Origin: Akebia trifoliata
Taxonomy: Eukaryota > Streptophyta > Magnoliopsida > Ranunculales > Lardizabalaceae
DNA: 64,000 nt
Reading direction: 5' to 3'
Assembly: GCA_017979445.1 (NCBI GenBank)
Contig: CM030706.1
Span: 18,462,967 to 18,526,966, forward strand
Position 1 is the first letter of the stretch; the number at the start of each line of letters is the position of its first letter. Positions 35,701 to 47,289 of the stretch are shown piece by piece. Below the pieces are notes generated by a model. It did no database searches. It was not told the origin of the DNA and saw only the letters and a program-made list of their open reading frames with translations. A program made the translations under genes and the position numbers.

Positions 35701-37169
35701 TGATTGCGCTATATTCCTACTTTTGTATTTTCTTGTCATTAACTGGATGTATGCAAAATTGTTGAAAGATTAATACAAAGAAAATAGGTTTTGTACTTAC
35801 TTGGCCTCAGGCATATCTATTGTTCACGAAGTTTGAATAAGTCCTAGATTTTTCATCATCGGCCAAAATAGTAGTTTTTTTTTTTTGGTGAAATGTCTTT
35901 GTCAAATGAGTACGATAAATTCAGAGTTTGTAAATCTTTTTTTTTTTTTTGGTTATGACGATTTTGGTGTTTTTGCCAAACACAAGGGATACAAGCGTCA
36001 ATTATTCTTTAAGTTCCTTTAGAGTCATCCCCAGTGCCTTGGTATTGGAAGCTTGTTATATGTTTAGACCACGCGTTATCGGAAGGATTTTGCGGTTCAT
36101 AGTTTATACTCTTGCGGGCCAGGAGTTCTTTTTTTTTTGTTTTTGTTTTTATTTTTTTGTTTACCCTTATTGCCCCTGGTGCCAATTACGATTTTCACCA
36201 GACCCGGTTTCCACATTTTTGCCCATTGACGTCCTTTTTGGGATTTTCATTGTGTCGGTGGCTATGATCTTGTCATAGTCTGATTCTTTTACTCATAGAG
36301 CTCTTTCGGGTTTTCACTATGCCCTTTCAGACTATGCTTGTATTTTTTGATCTTTTTACATTGCGGTTCTGTTTGGAGTCTCTGTGTCTTTGTGGCTTGG
36401 TAACTCAAGTTGCGCTGCAAGATTGGCGACTCTACTCTTGTAGTGGCACTCTTTCTTGAGTAATCGATCTAGATTCCCCTCTCGAGGTTGCTGACGACTA
36501 TTCGTGGTTCGGCAACTCAAGTTGAGCCGCGAGATCGGCTACTCTACACTTCGAGTACTCTTTTTTTTCGAATGTCCGACCTGGACTCCCCTCTCTAGTC
36601 TTCCAACGACTAATAAGACTTTGGAGGTTTAGACCAAGACGCAAGATCATTGATGTTGTCATTGTCATTGTGTTGCCCTGGAATATCCCTTGATCAAAAA
36701 GGACTTTTGTTGGGACGAAACATTTGCTTGGGCTAGTGGTAGTGGAAGGATACAAAAAGATTAAGGTCTGGATGTATTTTGAGTGGTTTAGACATGGAGC
36801 TCGTCTATTTTTGTTTCGAAAAGGTGATCTATGTCTCCTCCCAGCGTCTCTCGAATTTGTTTAGGCTGGAGATTTGGGTCGAACTCAGATCAAGTGTCCG
36901 AGTTTTTGACTTTTTTTATTTTTTTTGTATTTTTAGCCGTTCACAGTTTATCCTCATGCGGGCCAGGAGTATTTTGATACTTCTGATTTTCTCTTTGATT
37001 TTCTTTTCTTTTGTCTATTTTTTATTTTTTATTTTTTTATTTTTTGTAATTATTGACTTACCCCGGTCTTAGGTTATGAAATGAATGTGATGGCTCAAAA
37101 GGGCTGACTAGGGTTCGATAGTTTGTTTGGGATAGCAAAGATGGCCTTTTGTCATCTCAGGGTCAGATC
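35701..37169. other. B spacer between antisense gene 2 and end of pol
   Basis: No gene. T-rich. Contains a direct duplication of about 110 bp (36400-36490 and 36510-36605, both with GGCAACTCAAGTTG / GGTAACTCAAGTTG and CGACCTGGACTCCCCTCT-like ends) and two GCGGGCCAGGAGT copies (36115 and 36959). Confidence 0.5.
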
Positions 37170-38520
37170 TCAGGCGTAATATTTCTTGACAGTGTCAGCA
37201 TTGATCGGTTGTGGGAATACTTGTCCGTCCATCTCCGTAAGGATCAGAGCTCCTCCCATCATCACCTTCTTCACGATGAATGGTCCCTCATAGTTTGGTC
37301 TGAATTTTCCTCTGGCGTCCTCTTGGATTGGCAGAATTTTCTTCAGAACAAGGTCTCCTGATGAGAAATCTCTGGGCTTGACTTTCTTGTTGTAAGCACG
37401 AGTTATTCGTCACTGATAGATCTGTCCATGACAAATGGCTGCCAAACATTTTTCTTCTATTAGATTTAATTGGTTGAACTGTGCTTGGATCCATTTAGCT
37501 TCATCCGACTCTGCTTCTTTTAAGATCCGGAGGGAAGGGATCTCGACCTCTACAGGTAAGACTACTTCCATTCCGTAAACCAATAAATATGGAGTTGCCC
37601 CAGTCGAAGTTCTGAACGAGGTTCGATAGCGTGAAGTGTAAAAGGCAACATGTTATGCCAATCCTTGTACGTAACTGCCATCTTTTCGATAATTTTCTTG
37701 ATATTTTTGTTGGCTGCCTCGACTGCTCCGTTCATCTTAGGTCTATAGAGTACAGAGTTGCGATGAGCAATCTGGAAATCTTCGCACATCTTGACCATGT
37801 CCTTGTTCTTGAAGTTTTTAGCATTATCAGTCACTAATCCACTGGGAAGCCCATATCCGCAGACAATGTTGTTCTTGACAAACTTTAGGACATTGCTTTT
37901 CGTGACGTTGGTGTATGAAGCAGCTTCTACCCACTTGGTGAAGTAGTCGATGGCCACTAAGATAAAACGATGCCCATTTGCCACTTTAGGTGAGATTGGT
38001 CCAATGACGTCCATCCCCCAAAGCGAGAAAGGCCAAGGAGTGGTCATATTATGTAGCTCTGAAGGCGGAGCATTGATCTTGTTGGCGTAGATCTGGCACA
38101 GATGGCATTTGTGAACATTTGATAGCAGTCACTTTCCATTGTTGTCCAGTAATATCTCATCCGCATAATCTTCTTTGCTAGCATATGACCATTCATGTGA
38201 GGTCCATAGACTCCACTATGTACAGTCTCAATTAATCGTTTTGCTTCTGCTTCTGCTTCTGCCACGCATCGAAGCAAGACCTCGTGGTGCGACTTCTTGT
38301 ACAGAATACCATTGCTCAAAAAGAATTGCCTTGCTGATTTCTGAATGGTTCTGCGATCATTTGAGGTTGCGTCTGAGGGAAGGGTTCGATCTTCGAGATA
38401 TGCCCTGATGTCTGAGTACCAAGGCTTTTCTTCGGATTCTTCAACTTCGACGGGTAGACAATAGGCCGGCTCATCTTGAATTCCAATCTCAATTGGGTCG
38501 ATGACCAGATCTTCTGAAAT
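37170..38520 (-). pseudogene. Integrase of element B
   Basis: Zinc-binding part near 38220-38080: H-S-G-x-x-G-P-H-M-N-G-H then C...C (ADCYQ-like ESDCYQMF and CARS). Core DDE residues: GMDVIGPI (38010), VTDNAKNF (37830), MNGAVEAANK (37730). The C-terminal module has GKFRPNYEGPF near 37290 (GPY/F), ending at TGA 37170-37172. A frameshift at about 38050 separates zinc finger and core, and another near 37600 separates core and C-terminus. It would splice the DNA copy into the genome. It sits last in pol, the standard Ty3/gypsy order. Non-functional as it stands. Confidence 0.88.
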
Positions 38521-38915
38521 ACTAATCATGGAAGCAAGTGTAGCTAGTGCATCGACGAACTGGTTCTTAGCTCTCAGCATGTAGGTGAATGAGATCCGGT
38601 CAAAACGCGAGCTTAGTTCCTCTAGATACTCGTGGTAAAGGACCAGTCTCTATTCCCGGGTCTTCCATTCTCTCGTCGTTTGATAGACTACTAAGCTTGA
38701 ATTTTCAAAAACATCGATCTCATTTACCTCGAGATCCAGCGCTGCTTTCAACCCTGCTATGCATGCTTCATATTCAGCCTCGTTGTTAGAGCATTGGAAT
38801 TTCAATCTGATGACGATTGGCACATGGGACCCATCTGGTCTGATCAAGACTGCCCCTATCCCGTTTCCTTTCTGACTGGCTGCTCGGTCGAAGTACATCT
38901 TCCAGCCTGATTTTT
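38521..38915 (-). pseudogene. Archaeal-type RNase H of element B
   Basis: A second RNase H after the usual one, the defining trait of Tat/Ogre elements. WKMYFDRAASQKGNGIGAVL carries the first Asp and the G-x-G-A turn; CSNNEAEYEACIAGL carries the Glu. The third acidic motif, normally (G)DS, reads VFENSSLVVYQ, so the catalytic Asp is replaced (D to N, or shifted Glu). A stop follows near 38640; the end (ALATLASM) is in the same frame further on. Confidence 0.8.
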
Positions 38916-39400
38916 TGTCATCATCATCGTTTTCAATCTCGGTAAATAGTATGGCTTCATCTGGGAAGTTCGTCTTTAACGGCTCGTAGTCAGGCAACGG
39001 GTGCTCGGCGAGGTAGTTCGTGATGACTTGTCTTTTGATGGCTTTTTGAGTGACATAGGTGATGTCAAACTCAGATAACAACAACTGCCATTTTGCTGTG
39101 CGGCCTGTTAGTGCTAGTTTTTCGAATAGGTACTTCAGGGGGTCCATCCTGGCGATAAGCATAGTCCAGTAGCTGAGTGAATAATGATGCAGTCGTTGAG
39201 ATGCCCAGACTAATGCACAGCAAGTCTTCTCAAGTGTGGAATATTTTGCTTCATAATCGGTGAATTTCTTGCTGAGATAGTAGATGGCCTGTTCCTTCCA
39301 TCCTGATTCATCATGTTGTCCTAGCACACACCCCATCGATGTTTCTTGTACTGAGATGTACATCAGCAGAGGTCGCCCTGGCGTAGGAGGGAATAAGACT
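38916..39400 (-). pseudogene. Ty3-type RNase H of element B
   Basis: RPLLMYISVQETSMGCVL, then YYLSKKFTDYEAKYSTLEK and LVWASQRLHHY, the connection/RNase H block of Ty3/gypsy pol. In full-length relatives the second stretch reads S-x-x-L-x-x-x-E-x-x-Y-x-x-x-E-K. It continues in the same frame from the reverse transcriptase. It degrades the RNA strand after copying. Confidence 0.82.
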
Positions 39401-40620
39401 GGTGGATTGAGCAGATATTGCTTGATCTTGTCGCACACTTCCTGACAGTCTTTGTTCGACTTGAATACCAGTTCACAGATAGGCGTCAATTGCGTTATAA
39501 ATCGACTGATATACTGTATTTTTTCTAGAAAGCCCCGAACGTCTTTTTCTAAAATAGGTGCCTTCATTTCGAGGATATACTTAGTTTTTGCCGGATCTAT
39601 CTCGATACCTCTTCTGCTGACTATAAACCCCAGTAGCTTGCCTGATGTTTTTCCGAACACGCATTTTGCCGGATTTAGCCTCAAGTTATATTTTTTGAGT
39701 CAGTTGAACAACTTCTTCAGATTCACCAGATGGTCTTCTTCAATGTCGGATTTAGCAATCATGTCATCTACGTAGACCTCCATTTCCTTATGGATCATAT
39801 CGTGGAATAATGCGATCATTGCCCATTGGTAAGTCGCCCTTGCATTCTTCAGCCCGAATGGCATGACTTTGTAGTGAAAAGTACCCCATGGTGTGATAAA
39901 TGCAGTCTTTTCCTGGTCTTCTTCTGCCATTGTTATCTGGTTATAGCCCGAGAAGCCGTCCATGAACGAGAACATGATGTGCCTTGCCGTACTATCGACT
40001 AGAGTGTCGATGTGTGGAAGTGGAAAATCATCCTTAAGACTAGCTTTGTTCAGGTCTCGGTAGTCAACACACATGCGTACTTTTCCGTCTTTCTTAGGTA
40101 CCGGGACGACGTTAGCTAATCACTCAGGATACGTAGAGAGCGCAAGAAATCCTACTTCGAATTGCTTTATGACCTCGTCTTTGACCTTGAGGGTCCATTC
40201 AGGCTTCAGTCTTCTCAGTTTTTGCTTGATCGACTTGCTTCCCGATGTAATTGGTAGCTTGTAGACGACCAGATCTATGTCTAACCCAGGCATATCTCTG
40301 TATGACGATGCGAAGATGTCTTGATACTCTCGTAAGAATTCAACCATTTTCTCCTTTTGTTGCGACGTCAATAAGGCTCCGATCTTGATGATTCGTGGGT
40401 CCTCTTCGGTACCAAGATTGATTGAATCTGTATCCTCGATGTTTGGCTGAACACCTCTCTCGTGACGTTCTACCAAGTTTTTGATTTCTTTGGGTGGGTA
40501 CTCCATTTTGTCCTCAAACTCTTCTTCTATCCCCATGAGGTCGAAGTCGAGTTCAAGATCGAAATCATACTCATCCCTTTCAAATTCCGTTTTATCTAGG
40601 TACTCATTTGATCTAGACAA
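39401..40620 (-). pseudogene. Reverse transcriptase of element B
   Basis: Starts near SRSNEYLDKTEFERDEYDF (40620). RT motifs in order: MCVDYRDLNKA (40074), DGFSGYNQI (39960), KTAFITPWGTFHYKVMPFGL (39900-39840), and YVDDM at about 39770, the catalytic Asp pair; then NPAKCVFGKTSGKLLGFIVS (39680). Stops occur near 40118 and 39698; otherwise one frame joins RT to both RNase H domains. The YVDDM form is usual in plant Tat elements. Confidence 0.9.
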
Positions 40621-41432
40621 ATCCCTTGAAAACTCATTTTTTTGTTTTTGGAAAATATTTATTTTTTTGTAATTTTGAAAGTTTTTTTATTTTTTTGGTT
40701 TTTGAGAAATTTTTGCTTTTTGAGAAATATTTGTTTTTTTGTGATTTTCTGGATACCTGAAATTAGAAGAACAACCATGCAAATTTGTTAATAAATATAT
40801 GGAGCCCTCAAAACAGTCTTTACCCGAGGACGAGGGCTCGTTATGATCCTCGGGCAAATTGATGTCGCCTAACGGCGTTTTTTTTGGAGGCCTTTACAGT
40901 CTCAAGTGTCAATGGGAATTCCTCCCAGTTGTACAATGTCTCTCCTTCTCTGAGGGGGTGGATGAGATGAGCGAGTGGTTTGTTAGATGATTTGGTTGGT
41001 GGTTCGGAGACGACCATGATCTTCGATTGATTGTTGTCAGATTGGGGCATAGTCCCTCCCAAACTCGGTAGGATGATGCCCAGTCAATGCCTGTTAGAAA
41101 GGGTGAGTCTTCCTTTTGGTTGTAATGGTTTCCTTTTTGATGGATTTTGGAACGGTCTCCGATGGACTTTCATCATAATCCTCATTGAATAGAACATCAA
41201 TGCCTTCTACAAAGGATGATTGGGACTCGACGATTGGGTCTTCTTGAACGTGCACTGGTGCGAAATTTACCCTTCTTGACTTTTTTGCTAGTTGTGGTTC
41301 TGATAAATTGTCGGGTCTGGTATGTGATCTTGGGAAGCTAACACTGATGTGAGGGACTCGGCCCAGATTCCAGATGTTTGGTTCACGGTTTTGCCTTTTC
41401 GTTAGTCGAAGCTCTTTTTTCTTATCATTCAT
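40621..41432 (-). pseudogene. B region between protease/G-patch and reverse transcriptase
   Basis: Coding-like stretches (41432-41094 and 41062-40841, e.g. LREGETLYNWEEFPLTLE) in shifting frames, then A-rich DNA with stops (40760-40640). A possible short intron is 40823-40757 (GTAAAG...TTTCAG). Ogre elements are known to splice an intron in this position; here it is only a candidate. Confidence 0.5.
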
Positions 41433-41939
41433 TTATGTAATATCCCTTTTTGTGGGCCTAAATCCCAGACCAAAGTAGGGAGTATGCTTTCTTGTTTTGA
41501 CCGATGTAGCTCTTCCTCTTCTTCCCAGTCCCAACCCTTGCTTGGGTCGGTAACCTGTCCTGTTCATAACCCGACCGATCATCAGATTTGTTCTTGATAG
41601 CTTTGCCCTTACCTTCTCTTTCCCCTTTTCGATGTGATTGACAGCAGCGAATTGGTATGAATGGTAGAGTGCCTTGTCCTTTGTCATTTCAATATCGATG
41701 AATGGCACATCTGGAGCTCTCCCAGCTGGAATAAGGTTCTCTGCCAATACTGATATCATCCTCTGCCTCATGATAAATTTGACTTTTTGATGCAACGAGG
41801 AAGGTACAACTCCGGCAATATGGATCCAAGGTCTGCCCAGTAACAAGTTGAAGGTCATTGGTATTTCCATGACTTCAAACGTCACTTCAAAGGTGCAAGG
41901 ACCTATTGTGATCGGTAGGTCCACTTCGCCCAGTGAATC
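41433..41939 (-). pseudogene. Protease C-terminal part and G-patch of element B
   Basis: Continues the protease after the solo LTR (GEVDLPITIGPCTFEV; MTFNLLLGRPWIH, the usual Ty3/gypsy 'L-L-G-R-P-W' block), then NRTGYRPKQGLGLGRRGR, a G-patch motif, near 41550. G-patches are RNA-binding and occur after protease in several retroelements. The reading frame is that of gag. Intact over this stretch. Confidence 0.8.
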
Positions 41940-43680
41940 TGATAAGAATGCAAAATGTCATATTTTTCTCCTTTAATATTTAGTCTTTTATACATATTTA
42001 GTGCCTATATGTACTCATTATTCTTTTATTTTGATTTAGGATGCAAATGGAGGTGTTAAGTGCAAAACGAAATTAATTGGGCGATTTTGGACAGTTTCGA
42101 CATTGCTTCGTAATCTGGGCATAACTCTCTCATCCGAACTCCAATTGAGATGATTCTAAATGCTATGGAAAGCTGAGAGATAATGACTATATCAAGGTCA
42201 AAATTGGATTTGAAGTTACTGCACGTACACTATTGACGCCAATTTGATAAAAATTTGACGAGGTTTATTTTCGAAAGTCTCCAAATCTAGTGCACGAAAA
42301 TTCCAACTAAAACACCACTTTCCTAATTATATCAGGACTTTATTTTATTTTAATTAGTCAGATTTATATATTGTTATTGGAGGATAAGATTTAGAATATT
42401 TTTTTTAGGAGATTTTGTTGGCTTCTAAAAGGGAAGAGAAGAACGTGTAAAAAAAGAAAAAGAAGATCTCTCTAGCTCTCTCTCTCTGGCTCTCTCTCTC
42501 TTGCTCTCTCTCTATTAGGTTTTTTTTTAATCTTTTCTTGAGGAAAGAAGTGGCTGAAACTTGGGGAACTAGGGGCCAACGAGTTACTGTCAAGAAGAAG
42601 GAGAAGTTGCTTAAATTTTTCAGCAACATTATTGCCAAGAAGTTTACAACGTTGTTGCTTGTATTCGTTTTCAACCATCAACATCATCGCCGTGAGGAAC
42701 ATCACCACAAACACATCTCAAACTTCTTTGGTTGTGTTAAAAAGTGTAACCCTTATGACTTTTATTTATTTTTATTATTGCAACCCTGGTTGCTTTTGGA
42801 TTAAAGATCATCTTGTTGGATTCTTAAGTTGGAAATTTTTAATTCAATGAGTTAGTGACTTTCAGATTCATTAATTGATGTTTTCGGATTGGTGATATGT
42901 AGACACATGAATCAGTGAATTTTAATTATGTATGTTGAATTTTCAGTTTGGTCATATTGAAAACTTTGATATTAACGGTCATTGAAGCCATAATTGTATC
43001 TCTAATCACCTAATTGATTTGGAATATGATTTAAAAGTGGTAAAAACTATGAACAATAGTTGTGATCTGAAAATTGCATGTTCTTTAGCCATGGACTTCT
43101 CCATAGGTTTGAAGAGTAGGTTATTGAATCATAATTCCTTTTGATCTTAATGATTTGTTTAAGAAGTTTTAAGGATACGCTAAGTATTAACTTAATTGCT
43201 TAATCAAAATAACTAGGTGATGGACTTTTCCAAAACCCTAGGGATTATCTAAGAAGGAATTTATAAGATGCATGATCTCTTTAGGCTTGCACTTTGATTC
43301 AATTCGGATATGTAATTAAGGCATAAAATTCGTTATCTACGTTGAAGCAATTTGATTAGTCATTTAATGAATTTGATTTTCTGAATTGTGAGAGAAGATG
43401 ATCAATTGTAAATATTTATTTCTTTAATTTTTATTTTTATTTTTATTATTTCTTTCTTTTTATTATTATTATTTTTTTTTAAATCCGAATCGCCAAAATT
43501 GAAACCCCTACAAATTTGTGTAATATGTTTGTTTTCAATTTGTTAATTAAACTAACTAAAATTTGTTATGACTCTTTAGAATAGGAGTACCCGCAATCCC
43601 CGGCCAATAACGATACCCTACAAATCACTTTACTATAATCTTCTATAGGGTTTATTGATGACTAAAAATATGGTCAATCA
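41940..43680. mobile_element. Solo LTR of an unrelated family, inside the protease
   Basis: 1741 bp, TGATAAGAATGC ... GGTCAATCA, with perfect GAATC duplications at 41935-41939 and 43681-43685. It is not related to the A or B LTRs. It includes a CT/GA microsatellite at 42465-42520. Removal rejoins the protease in frame (1746 bp is divisible by 3). No primer site or coding sequence, so a solo LTR. Orientation is not decided; the plus strand looks like the sense strand. Confidence 0.9.
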
Positions 43681-43960
43681 GAATCCCTTCTTGAACTATC
43701 GAACCCTCGGACGACCTTGTTGTTGGATTTCACATGTGACCAATCAGCGTTGAGTTTCCGGAAGGTTTCAAGCCGGCAGACGTTAAGCGCTGAGCCATTA
43801 TCAATCAGTACTCTGGCAACCATCATGCCCTTGCATATGACCATAATGTTTAGTGGCTCGACGTGCCCCATTCCTTCAGACATAAATTCATTCTCTGTGA
43901 AAATAATAGGATTGGGGACCATGATCTGGCTGACCGTTTGCTCTAACTACGTCGGCGAGG
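43681..43960 (-). pseudogene. Protease N-terminal part of element B
   Basis: Reads NIMVICKGMMVARVLIDNGS with ALNV following: the aspartic protease active site, here D-N-G-S as in other Tat elements where D-S/T-G is the general form. It is cut by the solo LTR just after VRGFDSSRR and resumes at 41939. Confidence 0.85.
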
Positions 43961-46484
43961 TGGTTGCAGGTACATGTGATTTCCCTAGAACTCTCAGCAA
44001 TGCCTTTTGGTGCTCTTTCGATTTTTGCATCAATCCCACGATACTAATTTGAGCTGACTGTTTGTTTAATCTGTCCACTATATTATGCTCACTCTTGAGA
44101 ACGAACTTAATGAAGTCTGCAGCTTCCTTATCCGTCACTTTCGCCTTCTCTTCCATTTTATCATCCTTCTATAGTTTACTCTTCCCCTTTGTTTTCCTTT
44201 TTTCTTCATTCGTTACCTCTTTTGCAGTTTCTTTGGTTTCTGCCCTGATGTTTACCCCATTTTCTAATAATTTCTGGCATTTCCCTGCCCTTGTCATTAG
44301 GCCAATATCAACCACTATTACTTTTTTCATTGTTTCCATCCCTGCGGTTGTAGTGATAGTGGTCTCATAGCTCCAAGGAACTGCCTGGTCGGAGTTATAG
44401 GGGAATGGTTTAGGCGAGCCTATGGTTATGGGGGGTGGATCGGGTTTCATATTAAGGATGTGGGGTGGCGGTGACAATTTGGATGTAGTGGTGGTGGGAG
44501 GAGCTATATGATGATTATATGGAATGACGAGTGGTGGACGTGAAGAGGAGGTGTACGGTATATGAAGGGGGGGTCGAGTTGATCCTTGAGGAGTTGGCAG
44601 TGTGTATGGTATAACAAGGGGAGGTCGGGTCGAACTTTGATGGTTCGGTGATCCATAAGGTATGACTAGAGGAGGTCGGGTAGCAGTGTTTTGATGAGTG
44701 GAATGGATGGTGAGGTCAGCCAATCTGAGTGGTGGTAGTGAGTTTTGGGATGCGTTTGTTGTGTAGTGGTTGATTGTGTTAACCGTTGATTCCTTGGATT
44801 CCTAGGTTAGGTAGATCCTGATTTTCGTCCCAATAGGTGCTATCCAATCCAAAGGATTGAAGTTGAGTTCTCCGCAGATGACATTTACCCTGTGCCCACT
44901 CCCTTCCCCATTGTGAGTAGGTAGGGGATTTTGATTGATATTCTATTGTTGGGACGGGTTGGCAAGCCCATCTAGGACGAGAGCCTTCTTATCGATCAAG
45001 TTCTGTACTTAATGTTTGAGCTGCCAGCATTGGTATGTAGAGTGTCCTGGAGCACCCATGTGGAATTCATAGAACAGGTTGGGGTTGTACCCTGGCCCTT
45101 TGGCAGCCTCGGGGTTTGGTGGACGTTTTGCCAGATACTCACCCCTGAGCAGGATTGGCAGTAATTCCGAAAGTGTCATGGGTAACCTAGTGAACACTTT
45201 ACTTACTCTGTTGGGTCGTGCCTGCTGGTTTCGCCCATACAGCGGTGCCTGTTGCGCAACTGTTGGAAGATTTGCCCTGAATTGGTTTTGAGGTGGAGGG
45301 TTCCATGTTGGCGGTGTTGGTGCCCATGAAGTTGACGGTGCTTGTGGTCTCGGTGCTGGTGAAGGGATGAAAAGGGGTCGATTCGGCTGTACGTTATTGA
45401 CCTGAGTTTCTTTCCTCTTCTTCCCCGTAGGTACTGGCTTTCTCTGAGAAGGGATTCCTATTGTTGCCCCTAGACTCGTGAAGTCAAAGATCAGACCGGT
45501 TCAGATCCCATCTTCGACCCGATCCGCCACTTGTACTAGATTCGAGAATGTGCCTGTGATGTGCCCCACCAGATGAGTATAGAAGGCGTGCCCTAGTGTT
45601 GAGATAAACGTGGTGTTCATCTCTTGCTCTGTCATTGCGGACCTTACTTGTGAGGCGGATTCTGGCCATCTCTGTGCATACTCTTTCACCGTTTCCCTCT
45701 GCTTTCTTGTCATCTTGGCCATGTCATTTTGATCTAGTCCCACATCAGTATTGAATCGGTAATTTTGCCAGAACATCTTGGCTAGGTCCTGCCAGTTCTT
45801 AATGAGCGAGTGATCCAATCCAGAAAACCATTTGAGTGCCGGCCCTGTTAAGCTCCTTTGAAACAATTGTACCAATAACCTATCATCCTCACCATACTAG
45901 CACATGGATCCACAATACAACTTCAGATGTGACAGCGGACACCCTGCTATGTTATATTTTTCAAACTCTGAACACTTGAACTTGGTCGCTAATTGAGCAT
46001 TGGGATAGAAGGAAAGATCCTTGAATCAGGTTCCACTCATAGTGTTGAGGCCTTTCATCCTCCTCATTTCTTTCTGTAGAGACTCAATTTGCTGAGCCAG
46101 TTTTTCATCTGTTGCGCTTTTGGCTTCCGTTGCCCTGTATTCACATTCATCATCGGGAATGACCACAGGGGGTAGTCGATTCTGTGAAATATAGAGCGGA
46201 GGTCCCTGGTATTCAGGCACTGCAGGTGGCATCGTGGTCTGTGGTTCCTGTGGAGGTTGCTCGGGTAACTCTTGATTCGACCCGAATGCGTGCTGCTGTA
46301 TCGTTTGAGCTTGTAAGATACTGGCATTGGCTAACACAGTGCTTACTATCTTTTCTTGCCTCTCAATTATCTTTAGTAATGCTGTGATTTGTGGATCGAT
46401 ACCAGATGTTTCGGTTACTGGGGGTTGTGCTGGTTCAGATGAACTCATGGTGACTGTAGATGATCTCAGAAAATATGAAGGCAC
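43961..46484 (-). pseudogene. Gag polyprotein of element B
   Basis: One frame from ATG 46484 (MPSYFLRSS) to the protease, with stops at about 46024 (TGA), 45897-45899 (TAG) and several further on. N-terminal coiled-coil-like part (46400-46030). Capsid/retrotrans_gag core at 45890-45500: FQRSLTGPALKWFSGLD and WQNYRFNTDVGLDQNDM. Then a Pro-rich linker and a zinc-knuckle relic FHMGAPGHSTYQCWQLK near 45040. After that comes a block of RPPLVIPY repeats (44680-44500) and PFPYNSDQAVPWSYE near 44380, which matches the Tat/Ogre gag-pro linker. Forms the particle. All domains are recognisable but it is dead. Confidence 0.85.
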
Positions 46485-46639
46485 TTCTGGTTGCTTGTAT
46501 TTCTTTCACTTGGCCACCTGTGGGTACAGAGGACCAAGCGTTACTATCTTGTTTACAAAAAAAAAAAAAAAGATGCATGATGTTTTATTAGATTAGGTAA
46601 AGTTGTTTATTATGAGTTTAACAAAAAAATAATTTTTCG
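46485..46639. other. Start of B leader, gag-proximal
   Basis: Short non-coding stretch with an A-tract (46557-46571). No motif recognised. Confidence 0.4.
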
Positions 46640-46965
46640 GCGCGGAGCCGGCATCAACATGGAGTTGGTAAGATGTTTTATAAAAAATATTACATCAGCA
46701 CAGGGTTGGCATCGACACGGAGTCGGCATCAACACGGAGTTGGCATCAACATGGAGCTGGCATCGACATGGAGTCGATAAAATATTTTAGGAAAGGTAGT
46801 TTCATCAACACGAAGCTGGCATCGACACGGAGTCGGGAAAACATTTTGAAAGCAGAATTATCTCAGCACGGAGCTGGCATCGACACGGAGTCGGCATCAA
46901 CACGGAGTTGGCATCAACACGGAGCTGGCATCGACACGGAGTCGGGAAAACATTTTGAAAAAGTA
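46640..46965 (-). repeat. 18-bp hairpin array in B leader
   Basis: Plus-strand units GGCATCRACACGGAGTYG. The arms CAAC/GTTG and CGAC/GTCG around ACGGA change together. Interrupted by AT-rich spacers (e.g. 46672-46692). A repeat of the form CATCGACACGGAGTCGG recurs at least six times. Confidence 0.85.
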
Positions 46966-47059
46966 ATTTTTGAGATAAATTGAGTTGGAATAACCCATAT
47001 TTTTTAGTAGCCTCCAATTCAGTTCTCTGAAATCACCGCCGGCCATGCAGATCTCCAAG

Positions 47060-47190
47060 GAAGAAGCGGGGCACAATGACACTCTTAAATCACCTTATTC
47101 CCTGAATAGACGTAGTCTATCCCCCTCGTATAAACAGGGTAAGATCTTTCTAGGCACCGACTTTGATCAAGGACTGCAATTGGTGTTTAA
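47060..47190 (-). other. Leader module shared by B and the A family
   Basis: In sense: CAATTGCAGTCCTTGATCAA, GGTGCCTAGAAAGATCTTACC, then ACGAGGGGGATAGACTACGT and a tail. A1 16660-16830 has the same blocks in the same order and orientation. The position is the same, between primer site and coding region. Confidence 0.75.
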
Positions 47191-47289
47191 AATTATTTTT
47201 TTTTGGTTGAAAAAGATTAAATTAATTTGATTTGATTGATCAGTTGTTATCTTTGTTAAATCATGGACTTGGTTTGAAATTCGATATGG

